A stretch of DNA of 43,780 bases from Candidatus Schneewindia gallinarum (GTDB lineage: Bacteria; Bacillota; Clostridia; Oscillospirales; Ruminococcaceae). Under the pieces are notes generated by a model, which worked only from the letters and a program-made list of their open reading frames with translations, did no database searches and was not told the origin of the DNA. Within the stretch, counting starts at the first letter, position 1; every line of letters starts with the position of its first letter. Of the stretch, positions 15,027-22,439 are shown piece after piece. The stretch spans positions 1 to 43,780 of the forward strand of contig CAJFUF010000031.1 of NCBI GenBank assembly GCA_904420175.1, in the 5' to 3' direction. The translations under genes were made by a program, and so were the position numbers.

Positions 15027-15602
15027 CTAATCCGTAATTATCCGGATTCCTTTTTCCAGCGTTTCAAAGTCCAGCATCCCGCTGCCGCGCGTCACCAGAT
15101 TGCCGTCTTTGTCAATGAAAAAGGTGGCGGGCAGCCCGGTTACATAGTATGCGGTGGCCGCTTCCAATTCCGTATCAAAGAAAACGTCAAATTGGAAGCC
15201 CTCCTGCCCTACATATTCCTTTGCAGACGCCATTGTCTCCTGAACGCCGTCGGTGACGTTTACCATGAGGAACTGCACATCGGGGTATTTCGCATACGCC
15301 TTATCAAAATCCGGCATCTCCTGCTTGCAGTAATAGCACCAGGTTGCCCAGAAATTGAGGACGACCGGCTTTCCCCGGTAATCGGAAAGCTTCACCTCGT
15401 TGCCCTGTTCATCAATGACCGTAAAATCCGGTGCAGCGTATTCGGCTGCCGCCCCGGTCTGATCCTGTGCCTGCGAGCCCTGCATCAGGTTGCTTCCGCC
15501 GTAATCTTCACTCAGTTTCTGGTACAAAACGGCCGCGCCTGCAATAAGTCCCACAAGAAGAATGACGATACCGATAAGAACAAGCCATTTACCCTTCTTC
15601 AT
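15027..15602 (-). CDS. TlpA/ResA-like membrane-anchored thiol-disulfide oxidoreductase
   Basis: 191-aa extracytoplasmic thioredoxin-fold protein. An uncleaved N-terminal signal anchor (about residues 7-26), then a redoxin domain from about residue 55 with the active site C89-Y-Y-C92 in WATWCYYCKQ and a cis-Pro in TGLPATFF. It should reduce disulfides or persulfides outside the membrane with electrons from CcdA, encoded 10 bp upstream in the same operon. The CYYC dipeptide differs from the usual CEPC or CPPC of ResA/TlpA and would shift its redox potential. GGAGGGGG precedes the ATG. Third gene of the rhodanese-ccdA-tlpA operon. Confidence 0.92.
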   Translation of the reverse strand: MKKGKWLVLIGIVILLVGLIAGAAVLYQKLSEDYGGSNLMQGSQAQDQTGAAAEYAAPDFTVIDEQGNEVKLSDYRGKPVVLNFWATWCYYCKQEMPDFDKAYAKYPDVQFLMVNVTDGVQETMASAKEYVGQEGFQFDVFFDTELEAATAYYVTGLPATFFIDKDGNLVTRGSGMLDFETLEKGIRIITD

Positions 15603-15612
15603 TTTCCCCCTC

Positions 15613-16272
15613 CTATGATAGCAGCGTCAAAAATTTCCCGAACAGCCCTGTCGCCATCAGCACACCCACGATTACGAGAAAAACCCCGCTGACAAGGTTG
15701 ATGATCCGGTAGTGGTTTTTGATAAAGGAAAAGGCGCCCTTCAGCCGGTCAATCAGTACGGCGCTGATAAAAAACGGGATGCCAAGGCCCAGAGAGTAAA
15801 ACAACAGCATCAAAACGCCCTCCAGGACATTTCCCCGGCTTGTGGCAAGCATCAGTGCCGACCCCAGGAAGGCGCCGACGCAGGGCGTCCATCCGACCGA
15901 AAAGACGGCGCCGAATAAAACGGATGAAAAAAATCCCAGCTTATCGGTTTGGGCGCCCTTGGCCCCGCGGAACAGATGAAGACGGAAAACGCCGAGAAAA
16001 TTAAGGCCGAAGAAGATGACAATCAGCCCTGTTATAAGGTGAACGACCGTACTGTATTCCCTCAAAAGCCGGCCAAACGTCCCGGCCAGGGCCCCCATCA
16101 GGACAAAGACAGCAGTAAAGCCGAAAATAAAGCCCAGGGCGTTTTTGACAACCCGTTTGGTGTTTCCCTCGCCTCCTCCCGCAAAGTACGAGAGATAGAC
16201 CGGAAGCATGGGTAAAAGGCAGGGGGACACAAAGGTGACGATCCCCTCTAAAAATGAGATAAAGTACTGCAT
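15613..16272 (-). CDS. ccdA: CcdA/DsbD-type membrane electron transfer protein
   Basis: 219 aa with six hydrophobic segments, the core DsbD fold that moves reducing equivalents from cytoplasmic thioredoxin to extracytoplasmic thioredoxin-like proteins. The two redox Cys are C18 in FVSPCLLP and C131 in GWTPCVGA, at the conserved positions in helices 1 and 4. The start overlaps the rhodanese gene by 25 bp, with GGGGAG inside that gene. There are no cytochrome c maturation genes nearby, so the likely partners are the TlpA-like protein downstream and the thioredoxin at 19175. Confidence 0.93.
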   Translation of the reverse strand: MQYFISFLEGIVTFVSPCLLPMLPVYLSYFAGGGEGNTKRVVKNALGFIFGFTAVFVLMGALAGTFGRLLREYSTVVHLITGLIVIFFGLNFLGVFRLHLFRGAKGAQTDKLGFFSSVLFGAVFSVGWTPCVGAFLGSALMLATSRGNVLEGVLMLLFYSLGLGIPFFISAVLIDRLKGAFSFIKNHYRIINLVSGVFLVIVGVLMATGLFGKFLTLLS

Positions 16273-16589
16273 GACGTGGTTTCTCCCCGATAAGAATGAA
16301 GGCCGCCGATATCATACACGCGGCTGTATCCTTTTCCTTTCAGAAAAGCGACCGCCCGGGCGCTTCTGCTGCCGCTCAGGCAGTGGACAAACAGCGGCGT
16401 CTGCCGGTCGGCCACCAGCTTCTCAAGCATCTCCAGCTCATGAAGCGGAAGGTTTACGCTTCCGTCAATGTGATAGTCGTCATATTCCTCCCTGGTACGC
16501 ACGTCAAGCAAGACGGCGCCCTCGGTATTTTTCCATTCCTCAACGCCTTGATTGATATCCCTGCGGGTAAAGCGTCCAAAAAGCATCAT
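16248..16589 (-). CDS. Rhodanese-like sulfurtransferase
   Basis: 113-aa single-domain rhodanese. Catalytic Cys70 lies in the loop HCLSGSRSARA; the preceding LLDVRTREEY block is the standard first motif. Such proteins carry a persulfide on the Cys and pass sulfane sulfur to thiols or cyanide. AAGGA lies 8 bp before the ATG. It is the first gene of the operon with ccdA (25-bp overlap) and tlpA. Its promoter has no good -35 but carries a Crp-type palindrome centred at about -41. Confidence 0.92.
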   Translation of the reverse strand: MMLFGRFTRRDINQGVEEWKNTEGAVLLDVRTREEYDDYHIDGSVNLPLHELEMLEKLVADRQTPLFVHCLSGSRSARAVAFLKGKGYSRVYDIGGLHSYRGETTSCSTLSHF

Positions 16590-16617
16590 TTTCCCATCCT
16601 TATTGTGATTTTTTCCT

Positions 16618-16658
16618 ATTTTAGCAGGCGCCTGAAGGAATTACCGTGACTGAGTCAC
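16618..16658 (-). promoter_or_regulatory. Activator-type promoter with Crp/Fnr-like site (site A)
   Basis: The perfect palindrome GTGACTGAGTCAC (16646-16658, centre 16652) lies 22 bp upstream of a minus-strand -10 TAAAAT (16618-16623). There is no good -35. The predicted start near 16611 puts the palindrome centre at about -41, and the leader to the rhodanese ATG is about 22 nt. The palindrome CAGGCGCCTG (16625-16634) lies between. Confidence 0.75.
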
Positions 16659-16664
16659 AAAACG

Positions 16665-16694
16665 AAAGCCCCTGCTTTCCGTGCAGGGGCTTTT
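16665..16694. terminator. Terminator after the CoA-disulfide reductase gene
   Basis: An 11-bp stem AAAGCCCCTGC (16665-16675 with 16683-16693). It lies between the stop of the CoA-disulfide-reductase-like gene and site A, and isolates the rhodanese operon from it. Confidence 0.65.
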
Positions 16695-16801
16695 CAAACC
16701 GGCGCTTGAAAGCCCCGTCATTTCATGATTGATATTCCATACCGGCCATGCTAAAATTTTTGTAAAAGCGGCCGGAAACAGCACCGGCCGCGGCGGGCGC
16801 C

Positions 16802-18472
16802 CTACTTGCACTTCGTACAGATATATTCGGGCACCGTCCGCTCATTGATTACCGATTCATACAGCCGCCAGCCCCCCGCAAGATTATAGCAGTCGTAGCC
16901 GTTCCCCGTAAGGATCCGGCAGGCAATGTACGAGCGCAGGCCGGAATGGCAGTGGACGTAAACCGGCTTGTCCTTTGGAAGCCGCCCCAGGTTTTCACGA
17001 AGGGAATCCAGCGGAATATTCAGGAATCCGTCGATCATGCCGCCTGCGGTTTCCGTTTTGGTGCGCACGTCTAGCAGCGTCACGCTGCCGTCGCGGGGAA
17101 GGCCTTCCACATCGTGCCAGAAAAACTGCTTTATTTTCCCGGAAATCACATTCTCCGCAACAAAGCCCGCCATGTTGACCGGATCCTTTGCCGAGCCGTA
17201 AGGCGGCGCATAGCAAAGCTCCAGACTGGCCAAATCCGTCACCTTGGCCCCAAAGCGGATGGCGGTTGCCAGCACATCCATGCGCTTGTCGACGCCGTCA
17301 AAGCCGACAATCTGCGCGCCGAGCAGCCGAAGGGTTGTTTGATCCCACAGCACCTTAACCGACATGTTGGCTGCTCCCGGATAGTAGGATGCATGGGAGG
17401 CGGAATAGGTGTAGGTTTTGTCATACCTGATGCCCGCCGCCTGGGCGCTTTTTTCATTCAGGCCCGTGGTGGCAACCGTCATGTCGAACAGTTTGAGAAC
17501 GGCGGAGCCCTGCGTGCCGGCGTACGCGCCGCCGTGGCCCGCAATTTGGTCCGCCGCAATGCGGCCCTGCTTGTTGGCCGGGCCCGCAAGCGGGATGAAT
17601 GCAGGGCGGCCTGTTACAAAATCTTTCACTTCAACCGCGTCGCCGACGGCATAAATATCCGGAAGGTTTGTTTTCATCCCACCGTCAACAACAATGCTTC
17701 CGCGGGCATTCACCTGGATGCCGCAGGCCCTGGCCAGGGCCGTCTCCGGGCGAACCCCGACCGACAGAATGATAAGATCCGCGGGAATCTCCCCGTTTTG
17801 CAGGACAACCGTGCGGTCCCGGATCGCCGTCACACCGTTTTGCAGGTGCAGCCGGATCCCTTTCTTTTTGATATACTGGTGCACATCCGCCGCCATGTCG
17901 AAGTCGAGGGAGGCGATGAGATGGTCGGCAAGCTCCACAATGGACACGTCCAGCCCCGCGTTGCAGAGGTTTTCCGCCATCTCTACCCCGATATATCCGC
18001 CGCCGATTACGACGGCCGACTTCGGCTTTGCGCTGTCAATGTAGTTTTTGATTTTCAGGGTGTCCGGGATGTTGCGAAGGGTGAAAACAATATCGCTGTC
18101 CGCGCCCTCGATGTTCGGCTTAATCGGCTCGGCCCCGGGGGACAGGATCAGGCTGTCGTAGCTTTCTTCGTAGGTTCCGCCTGTGCGGAGGTCTTTCACC
18201 GTTACGGTTTTGGCCTCCGGGTTGATTTGAACCGCCTCGTTCAGCACGCGCACATCAATCCGGAACCTGGCCCGAAAGCTTTCCGGCGTCTGAAGGGTCA
18301 GGTTTTCCCGTTTTGTGATGGCGCCGCCGATGTAATAGGGCAGGCCGCAGTTTGCAAAGGAGACGAATTCGCCCCTTTCCAAAATGATGATTTCCGCTGT
18401 TTCATCCAGCCGTCTCAGCCTTGCAGCAGCAGAGGCGCCGCCTGCAACACCGCCAATAATCACTGTTTTCAT
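16802..18472 (-). CDS. CoA-disulfide/persulfide reductase with rhodanese domain
   Basis: 556-aa flavoprotein. Residues 1-450 form a pyridine nucleotide-disulfide oxidoreductase: FAD motif GGVAGGASAAA at the N-terminus, a single redox Cys42 in SFANCGLPYY (as in CoA-disulfide reductases and NADH oxidases), NAD motif VVIGGGYIGVEMAENL near 155-170 and a FAD-binding GDAVEV. Residues about 460-550 are a rhodanese domain with catalytic Cys508 in HCHSGLRSY. Known CoADR-Rhd proteins reduce CoA disulfide, CoA persulfide or polysulfide. The extreme C-terminus adds a CTKCK pair. AAGAGG precedes the ATG. It is divergent from the Crp/Fnr gene with only 39 bp between the starts. Confidence 0.94.
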   Translation of the reverse strand: MKTVIIGGVAGGASAAARLRRLDETAEIIILERGEFVSFANCGLPYYIGGAITKRENLTLQTPESFRARFRIDVRVLNEAVQINPEAKTVTVKDLRTGGTYEESYDSLILSPGAEPIKPNIEGADSDIVFTLRNIPDTLKIKNYIDSAKPKSAVVIGGGYIGVEMAENLCNAGLDVSIVELADHLIASLDFDMAADVHQYIKKKGIRLHLQNGVTAIRDRTVVLQNGEIPADLIILSVGVRPETALARACGIQVNARGSIVVDGGMKTNLPDIYAVGDAVEVKDFVTGRPAFIPLAGPANKQGRIAADQIAGHGGAYAGTQGSAVLKLFDMTVATTGLNEKSAQAAGIRYDKTYTYSASHASYYPGAANMSVKVLWDQTTLRLLGAQIVGFDGVDKRMDVLATAIRFGAKVTDLASLELCYAPPYGSAKDPVNMAGFVAENVISGKIKQFFWHDVEGLPRDGSVTLLDVRTKTETAGGMIDGFLNIPLDSLRENLGRLPKDKPVYVHCHSGLRSYIACRILTGNGYDCYNLAGGWRLYESVINERTVPEYICTKCK

Positions 18473-18511
18473 ATTTTTTACCTCTTTTCCGAAAGGAGTC
18501 CATGGTGCGTT

Positions 18512-19186
18512 ATGCCACAGTCAATGTTTGAACCGGTGTACAAAGAAATCTTTCCGTTCTGGGACGAAATTCCTGCCGATGTGCAGGAATCCATCTGCCG
18601 TCATTCCGTTGCGATGACCTACTTGAAGGGCACGACAATTCACGACGGCTCGGAGTGTTCCGGCGTGTTCTTCCTCCGCTCCGGCTGCCTTCGCGTGTAC
18701 ATCATGTCCGAGAAGGGGAAGGATATTACGCTTTACCGTTTGTATCCCGGCGATATGTGCATGCTTTCCGCGTCCTGCGTGCTGCAGACAATCACCTTTG
18801 ACGTCATGATTGACGCGGAGGAGGACAGCGAGTGCTATGTCATCAGCGGCCCCGCCTTTGCTGCCGTCAGTGAGAACAACCCGAAAATCAAAATATTTTC
18901 ACTGGAAACCGCAATCAGCCGTTTTTCCGACGTGATGTGGGTAATGCAGCAGATCCTTTTTATGAGTATGGACCAAAGGCTTGCCATCTTCTTGTGCGAT
19001 GAAGCGAAACGAATCGGTTCCGACATCATCCCGCTTACCCACGAACAGATCGCCAAATATATGGGCTCTGCCCGCGAGGTGGTGACCCGCATGCTGAAAT
19101 ATTTTGCAAATGAAGGAATTGTCGAGGTTTCCCGAAAAGGGGTTTCCATTCTTGACAAAAAACGCCTGAGGGCCCTAACCCTCTAG
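18512..19186 (+). CDS. Crp/Fnr family transcriptional regulator
   Basis: 224 aa. Residues about 20-140 form a cyclic-nucleotide-binding-type beta-roll, then a dimerisation helix and a C-terminal winged HTH (about 172-210). The recognition helix reads S-A-R188-E189-V-V-T-R193, with Arg and Glu where Crp contacts TGTGA (Fnr has Val at the first place). The effector domain has Cys at 29, 49, 59, 83, 89 and 108, including C83 and C89 in GDMCMLSASC, with no four-Cys N-terminal iron-sulfur motif. A thiol or sulfur signal is therefore plausible. AAGGAG lies 13 bp before the ATG, a long spacing. Its 3' end overlaps the convergent trxA gene by 12 bp. Predicted activator of sites A and B. Confidence 0.9.
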   Translation: MPQSMFEPVYKEIFPFWDEIPADVQESICRHSVAMTYLKGTTIHDGSECSGVFFLRSGCLRVYIMSEKGKDITLYRLYPGDMCMLSASCVLQTITFDVMIDAEEDSECYVISGPAFAAVSENNPKIKIFSLETAISRFSDVMWVMQQILFMSMDQRLAIFLCDEAKRIGSDIIPLTHEQIAKYMGSAREVVTRMLKYFANEGIVEVSRKGVSILDKKRLRALTL

Positions 19187-19483
19187 CATGGCAAGAATCT
19201 GCATCTTCGGCCTTGCCCCCACCGATCTGCCCGCAACTTCCCCGTTTTTCAGCACCACCAGGGTCGGGATGCTTGCAACGCCGAAGGCCTGCGCCAGCTC
19301 CGGCTCTTTGTCCACATTGATTTTGCCCACCAGGTACTGCGGATTTTCCTCCGCAATCTGATCGATCAGGGGGGAGACCATGCGGCAGGGGCCGCACCAG
19401 TCGGCATAAAAATCGAGAAGGACTGTTTTCCCACTGTTCCTAATCTGTTCAAAATTATTTTTGTTGACAATCGATACAGACAT
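19175..19483 (-). CDS. trxA: Thioredoxin
   Basis: 102-aa cytoplasmic disulfide reductase with active site WC30-G-P-C33, the buried Asp24 and a cis-Pro in SIPTL. It can feed electrons to CcdA and reduce protein disulfides or persulfides. GGATGAGGA precedes the ATG. Its 3' end overlaps the convergent Crp/Fnr gene by 12 bp. The promoter has a consensus -10 but a poor -35 and a Crp-type palindrome at about -41, so it is likely activated by that regulator. No thioredoxin reductase is encoded nearby, so the housekeeping one must serve it. Confidence 0.95.
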   Translation of the reverse strand: MSVSIVNKNNFEQIRNSGKTVLLDFYADWCGPCRMVSPLIDQIAEENPQYLVGKINVDKEPELAQAFGVASIPTLVVLKNGEVAGRSVGARPKMQILAMLEG

Positions 19484-19515
19484 TGGTCCTCATCCTTTCC
19501 TGTTGTGTTATGTGC

Positions 19516-19556
19516 ATTATACCCCTCCCAGGCGCAATGTTCAGTGACTAAATCAC
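19516..19556 (-). promoter_or_regulatory. Activator-type promoter with Crp/Fnr-like site (site B)
   Basis: GTGACTAAATCAC (19544-19556, centre 19550) lies 22 bp upstream of the minus-strand -10 TATAAT (19516-19521). The predicted start at 19509 places the centre at -41, and the leader to the trxA ATG is about 26 nt. Spacing and sequence match site A. Confidence 0.78.
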
Positions 19557-19772
19557 AATATGGAAGCCGGAATTTTTAAAAAAGCAGGTCGGGCCGGGCA
19601 CTGTCCCCTTTCTGCGAAAGCCCTGCTGCAAATCGTCCGTTTTTTCTGCATTCCGGCAGGCCCCCTTTTTAATCAGGCCCCGCTTCCAAACGGCGCACCC
19701 CACAAAATGGGGTGCGCTTTCTTTGCGCTCCCTTTTACAAAAATATCATAAAAAAATAGGGAAATTTAGATA
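19557..19772. other. Intergenic region between trxA and tetR promoters
   Basis: No gene is supported. It contains an orphan plus-strand terminator hairpin at 19693-19724 and an AT-rich stretch before the tetR promoter. A 63-codon frame from 19560 runs through the hairpin and lacks a ribosome binding site. Confidence 0.5.
19693..19724 (+). terminator. Orphan terminator upstream of tetR
   Basis: A perfect 10-bp stem GCGCACCCCA (19693-19702 with 19708-19717), loop CAAAA, tail TTTCTTT. It may shield tetR from upstream transcription or end a small transcript. Confidence 0.65.
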
Positions 19773-19819
19773 TTGACCAAGCGGTCTATAATTGCTAAAA
19801 TATAATGGACCGTTCGGTC
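19773..19819 (+). promoter_or_regulatory. tetR-antiporter promoter with two TetR operators
   Basis: -35 TTGACC (19773-19778), 17-bp spacer, -10 TAAAAT (19796-19801); a second TATAAT follows at 19801-19806. Two inverted repeats, GACCAAGCGGTC (19775-19786) and GACCGTTCGGTC (19808-19819), overlap the -35 and the start region. Their centres are 33 bp apart, three helical turns, fitting cooperative autorepression. Confidence 0.8.
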
Positions 19820-19845
19820 AATAAGTGGTTTACAGAGGGAGAGTC

Positions 19846-20460
19846 ATGAAAAAAAGCGAAAAAACGGAACGAACAAAGGAGCGGATTATACAGGCCGCCC
19901 TTCAGGAATTCGGGACAAACGGATACGACGCCTTTTCCATTAACACCCTTTGCAACGCAAACGGCATATCAAAGGGCCTGCTTTACCATAATTTCAAAGG
20001 AAAGGATGAGCTGTATCTCATCTGTATCACCCGCTGCTTCACCAGTTTGATGAACTATCTCCGGCAGCATGCCCCTGAAACCGATTTGTATGAATATGTC
20101 AAGCTGCGCTACGCCTATTTTTCTGAGCATCCCATTCATGCCAGGCTGTTTTTTGAGGCGATTTTGCAGCCTCCGCCGGCACTTGCAGGGGAAATCAGAA
20201 AATGCAAAAGCGAGTTTGACCAGTTCAACCATCAGATTTACCGGGCGACCCTCTCCCACAGAACGCTTCGAAAGGGCGTAAGTGAGGAGGACGCTTTAAA
20301 ATACTTTGATATGGTTCAAGAAATGTTCAACGGCTACTTCAGCAGCCCGGCTTACTCTGGTAAGGACCTTAAAACGATTATTGCCGACCATGAAATCTGG
20401 CTTGTCAAAATGACGGATTTTATGCTTTACGGTATGATAGAAAGGAGTTCTTGTTCGTGA
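19846..20460 (+). CDS. TetR family transcriptional regulator
   Basis: 204 aa. The N-terminal HTH (about 8-55) has the family pattern RIIQAALQEFGTNGYDAFS, then NANGISKGLLYHNFKGKDEL; the rest is an all-helical ligand-binding and dimerisation domain. The ATG at 19846 follows GAGGGAGAG and replaces a longer frame from 19825. It overlaps the antiporter gene by 4 bp (GTGA), so the two are translationally coupled and co-regulated. The two GACC-N4-GGTC operators in its promoter indicate autorepression. The inducing ligand is unknown. Confidence 0.93.
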   Translation: MKKSEKTERTKERIIQAALQEFGTNGYDAFSINTLCNANGISKGLLYHNFKGKDELYLICITRCFTSLMNYLRQHAPETDLYEYVKLRYAYFSEHPIHARLFFEAILQPPPALAGEIRKCKSEFDQFNHQIYRATLSHRTLRKGVSEEDALKYFDMVQEMFNGYFSSPAYSGKDLKTIIADHEIWLVKMTDFMLYGMIERSSCS

Positions 20461-21704
20461 TATTATCCATTGTTCGTCTGCTGGCCACGATTGTGCTGGC
20501 CTTTCTGGCTGGGAAGCTCATCTCCAAGCTAAAGCTGCCGTCCATCCTGGGGTGGCTGATTGCAGGGATGATTCTGGGCCCCCATGCACTGTCTCTCATT
20601 GATAACGAGCTGCTGAACGCCGCCTGGTATCAAAATTCCGTACACATTCTGGAGTGTGGCGTCGGACTGATGATCGGCACGGAGCTGGTTTGGAATAAAA
20701 TCAAAAAAACCGGCCGTGCAATCATCATCACAACCATCACCCAGTCCCTCGGGACCTTCCTGCTGGTGTCGCTGGTTTTCGGCGTCGTGTTCTACTTCTC
20801 CGGCATCCCCCTTTATCTGGCGTTCCTGTTCGGAGGAATCGCCCTTGCCACGGCGCCTGCGCCTGCGCTGTCCATCGTGCGGGAATTTAAAACCAAGGGC
20901 CCTGTGACCTCCGCCCTGATTCCCATGGCCGCACTGGACGACATTGTCGGCTGCATTGTGTTTTTCAGCACCATTGCAATTGTTTCAGGCCACCTTTCCG
21001 CGGGCGAGCTTCCCGCCTATATGATTGCGCTGGTTGTGCTTATGCCGCTGGCAATCGGCGTGGTGGTCGGCCTGCTGGCCGGCGTGGTGCTGAAAAAGAA
21101 GCGCAGCAACGGGATTTCCCTGCTGCTTTTAATTGTCATGATTTTGGTCGCCGCCGCCGCAGGCTTTTTGTGCAACAGCCTGCTGCCCAGCCCGGTGCTG
21201 AATTTCATGCTAATCGGTATGGCTTTCTCCGCCACATTTTCCAACATGATTTCGGAGGAGCGCCTGAACCAGCTTATGAACAGCTTTAACCCGATCCTCA
21301 GCGTCGCAATGATTATCGTGATCCTGAACCTCGCCGCCCCGCTGGACTATCATCTGATTCTGGGCGCCGGACTGTTCACCGCAATCTACATCATCTCCCG
21401 GGCCCTTGGAAAATACTGGGGCGCATTTTTCGGCGCTGCTATCACCAAGTCCCCCAAAACCGTACGCAACTTTTTGGGCCTGACCCTGCTGCCCCACTCG
21501 GGCGTTTCCCTTGTGTTTACCGGCATTGCCGTATCCGTCCTGTCCGGCCCGGCGCCGGAGTGTGCCCAAATCATTCAGGGTACCATTGCAGCCGCTGCGG
21601 TTATCAATGAAATCATCGCGGTTGTGGTTGCGAAGAAGGGCTTCGAATGGGCCGGAGAGTTCCACAAAGGTGATGTTGAAAGCGCCCCGGCCGATGGGGT
21701 ATAA
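20457..21704 (+). CDS. Cation:proton antiporter, CPA2 type
   Basis: 415 aa with about 12 hydrophobic segments, the Na+/H+ or K+/H+ exchanger core of the monovalent cation:proton antiporter-2 family without regulatory TrkA domains. The conserved pattern KLPSILGWLIAGMILGPHAL opens helix 2, and acidic residues lie in membrane segments (ECGVGLMIGTEL; ALDDIVG). The GTG at 20457 is 9 bp after AAAGGAG and overlaps the tetR stop; a TTG at 20451 is too close to the binding site. TetR control is unusual for housekeeping antiporters and suggests a role in response to a specific compound. Confidence 0.88.
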   Translation: MILSIVRLLATIVLAFLAGKLISKLKLPSILGWLIAGMILGPHALSLIDNELLNAAWYQNSVHILECGVGLMIGTELVWNKIKKTGRAIIITTITQSLGTFLLVSLVFGVVFYFSGIPLYLAFLFGGIALATAPAPALSIVREFKTKGPVTSALIPMAALDDIVGCIVFFSTIAIVSGHLSAGELPAYMIALVVLMPLAIGVVVGLLAGVVLKKKRSNGISLLLLIVMILVAAAAGFLCNSLLPSPVLNFMLIGMAFSATFSNMISEERLNQLMNSFNPILSVAMIIVILNLAAPLDYHLILGAGLFTAIYIISRALGKYWGAFFGAAITKSPKTVRNFLGLTLLPHSGVSLVFTGIAVSVLSGPAPECAQIIQGTIAAAAVINEIIAVVVAKKGFEWAGEFHKGDVESAPADGV

Positions 21705-21817
21705 TGTAGGGAAATAACGGCGGGCTTTACAGCGCAGGGGTTTCCCCCAACGCGGGACGGCAGGGGCGCGCGGCGCCCCGTTTCCCGCCGGACTTGCAAA
21801 AAAGGGAGGAACCTTTT

Positions 21818-22363
21818 ATGAAGTGGATGATTGCATCCGATATTCACGGCTCGGAATACTTTTGCCGGAAAATGCTGGACGCCTTTCACAGCGAGCAGGC
21901 CGAAAGGCTGCTTTTGCTGGGGGATATCCTGTACCACGGCCCGAGGAACGATCTGCCAAAGGACTATAACCCGAAGGGCGTCATCGCGCTGCTGAACGCG
22001 GAAAAAAGCAGCATTCTCTGCGTGCGGGGCAACTGCGACACAGAGGTGGATCAGATGGTGCTCGACTTCCCCATTCTTGCCGACTACGCCCTTCTGTCTG
22101 TGGGCAGCACCCTGATTTTTGCCACACACGGCCACCGCTACAATGAAAACGCCCTGCCGCCGCTTCACCACGGCGATATTCTTCTGCACGGGCACACCCA
22201 TGTGCCGAAATGTGTGCGCCACACCGACTATTTTTACCTGAACCCGGGCTCTGTTTCCATCCCCAAGGAAAACAGCTGGCACGGTTACATGACGCTGGAG
22301 GACGGCGTGTTTGTGTGGAAGGATCTTGACGGGGCGGTGCAAAACACCTTCCGGATGGAGTAG
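21818..22363 (+). CDS. yfcE: YfcE-like metallophosphoesterase
   Basis: 181-aa calcineurin-like phosphodiesterase of the YfcE/MJ0936 type. All metal-site motifs are present in order: SDIHGS, GDILYHGPRN, RGNCD, THGH and GHTHVP. The family hydrolyses phosphodiester model substrates; the natural one is unknown. The ATG at 21818 lies 9 bp after GGGAGG. About 110 bp after the antiporter gene, with a GC-rich inverted region between, and 78 bp before sodA; co-transcription with either is possible. Confidence 0.93.
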   Translation: MKWMIASDIHGSEYFCRKMLDAFHSEQAERLLLLGDILYHGPRNDLPKDYNPKGVIALLNAEKSSILCVRGNCDTEVDQMVLDFPILADYALLSVGSTLIFATHGHRYNENALPPLHHGDILLHGHTHVPKCVRHTDYFYLNPGSVSIPKENSWHGYMTLEDGVFVWKDLDGAVQNTFRME

Positions 22364-22406
22364 CCGCCGCACGGCCTGGCGGAACAGGCGCGGCCTTTCC
22401 TGCATA

Positions 22407-22439
22407 GAATGGAGGTATCACCTGTTAGGGGGTCCATTC
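22407..22439 (+). promoter_or_regulatory. Leader hairpin before sodA
   Basis: GAATGGA (22407-22413) and TCCATTC (22433-22439) pair around a nested AGGT-ATC-ACCT stem. The AGGGGG ribosome binding site of sodA lies in the unpaired part next to the closing stem, and the stem ends one base before the ATG, so the structure could affect translation. Confidence 0.4.

Noticed and set aside
17114-18511. Long N-terminal extension of the Crp/Fnr frame
   Set aside because: It is antisense to the CoADR-rhodanese gene; only the part from 18512 matches the Crp/Fnr family.
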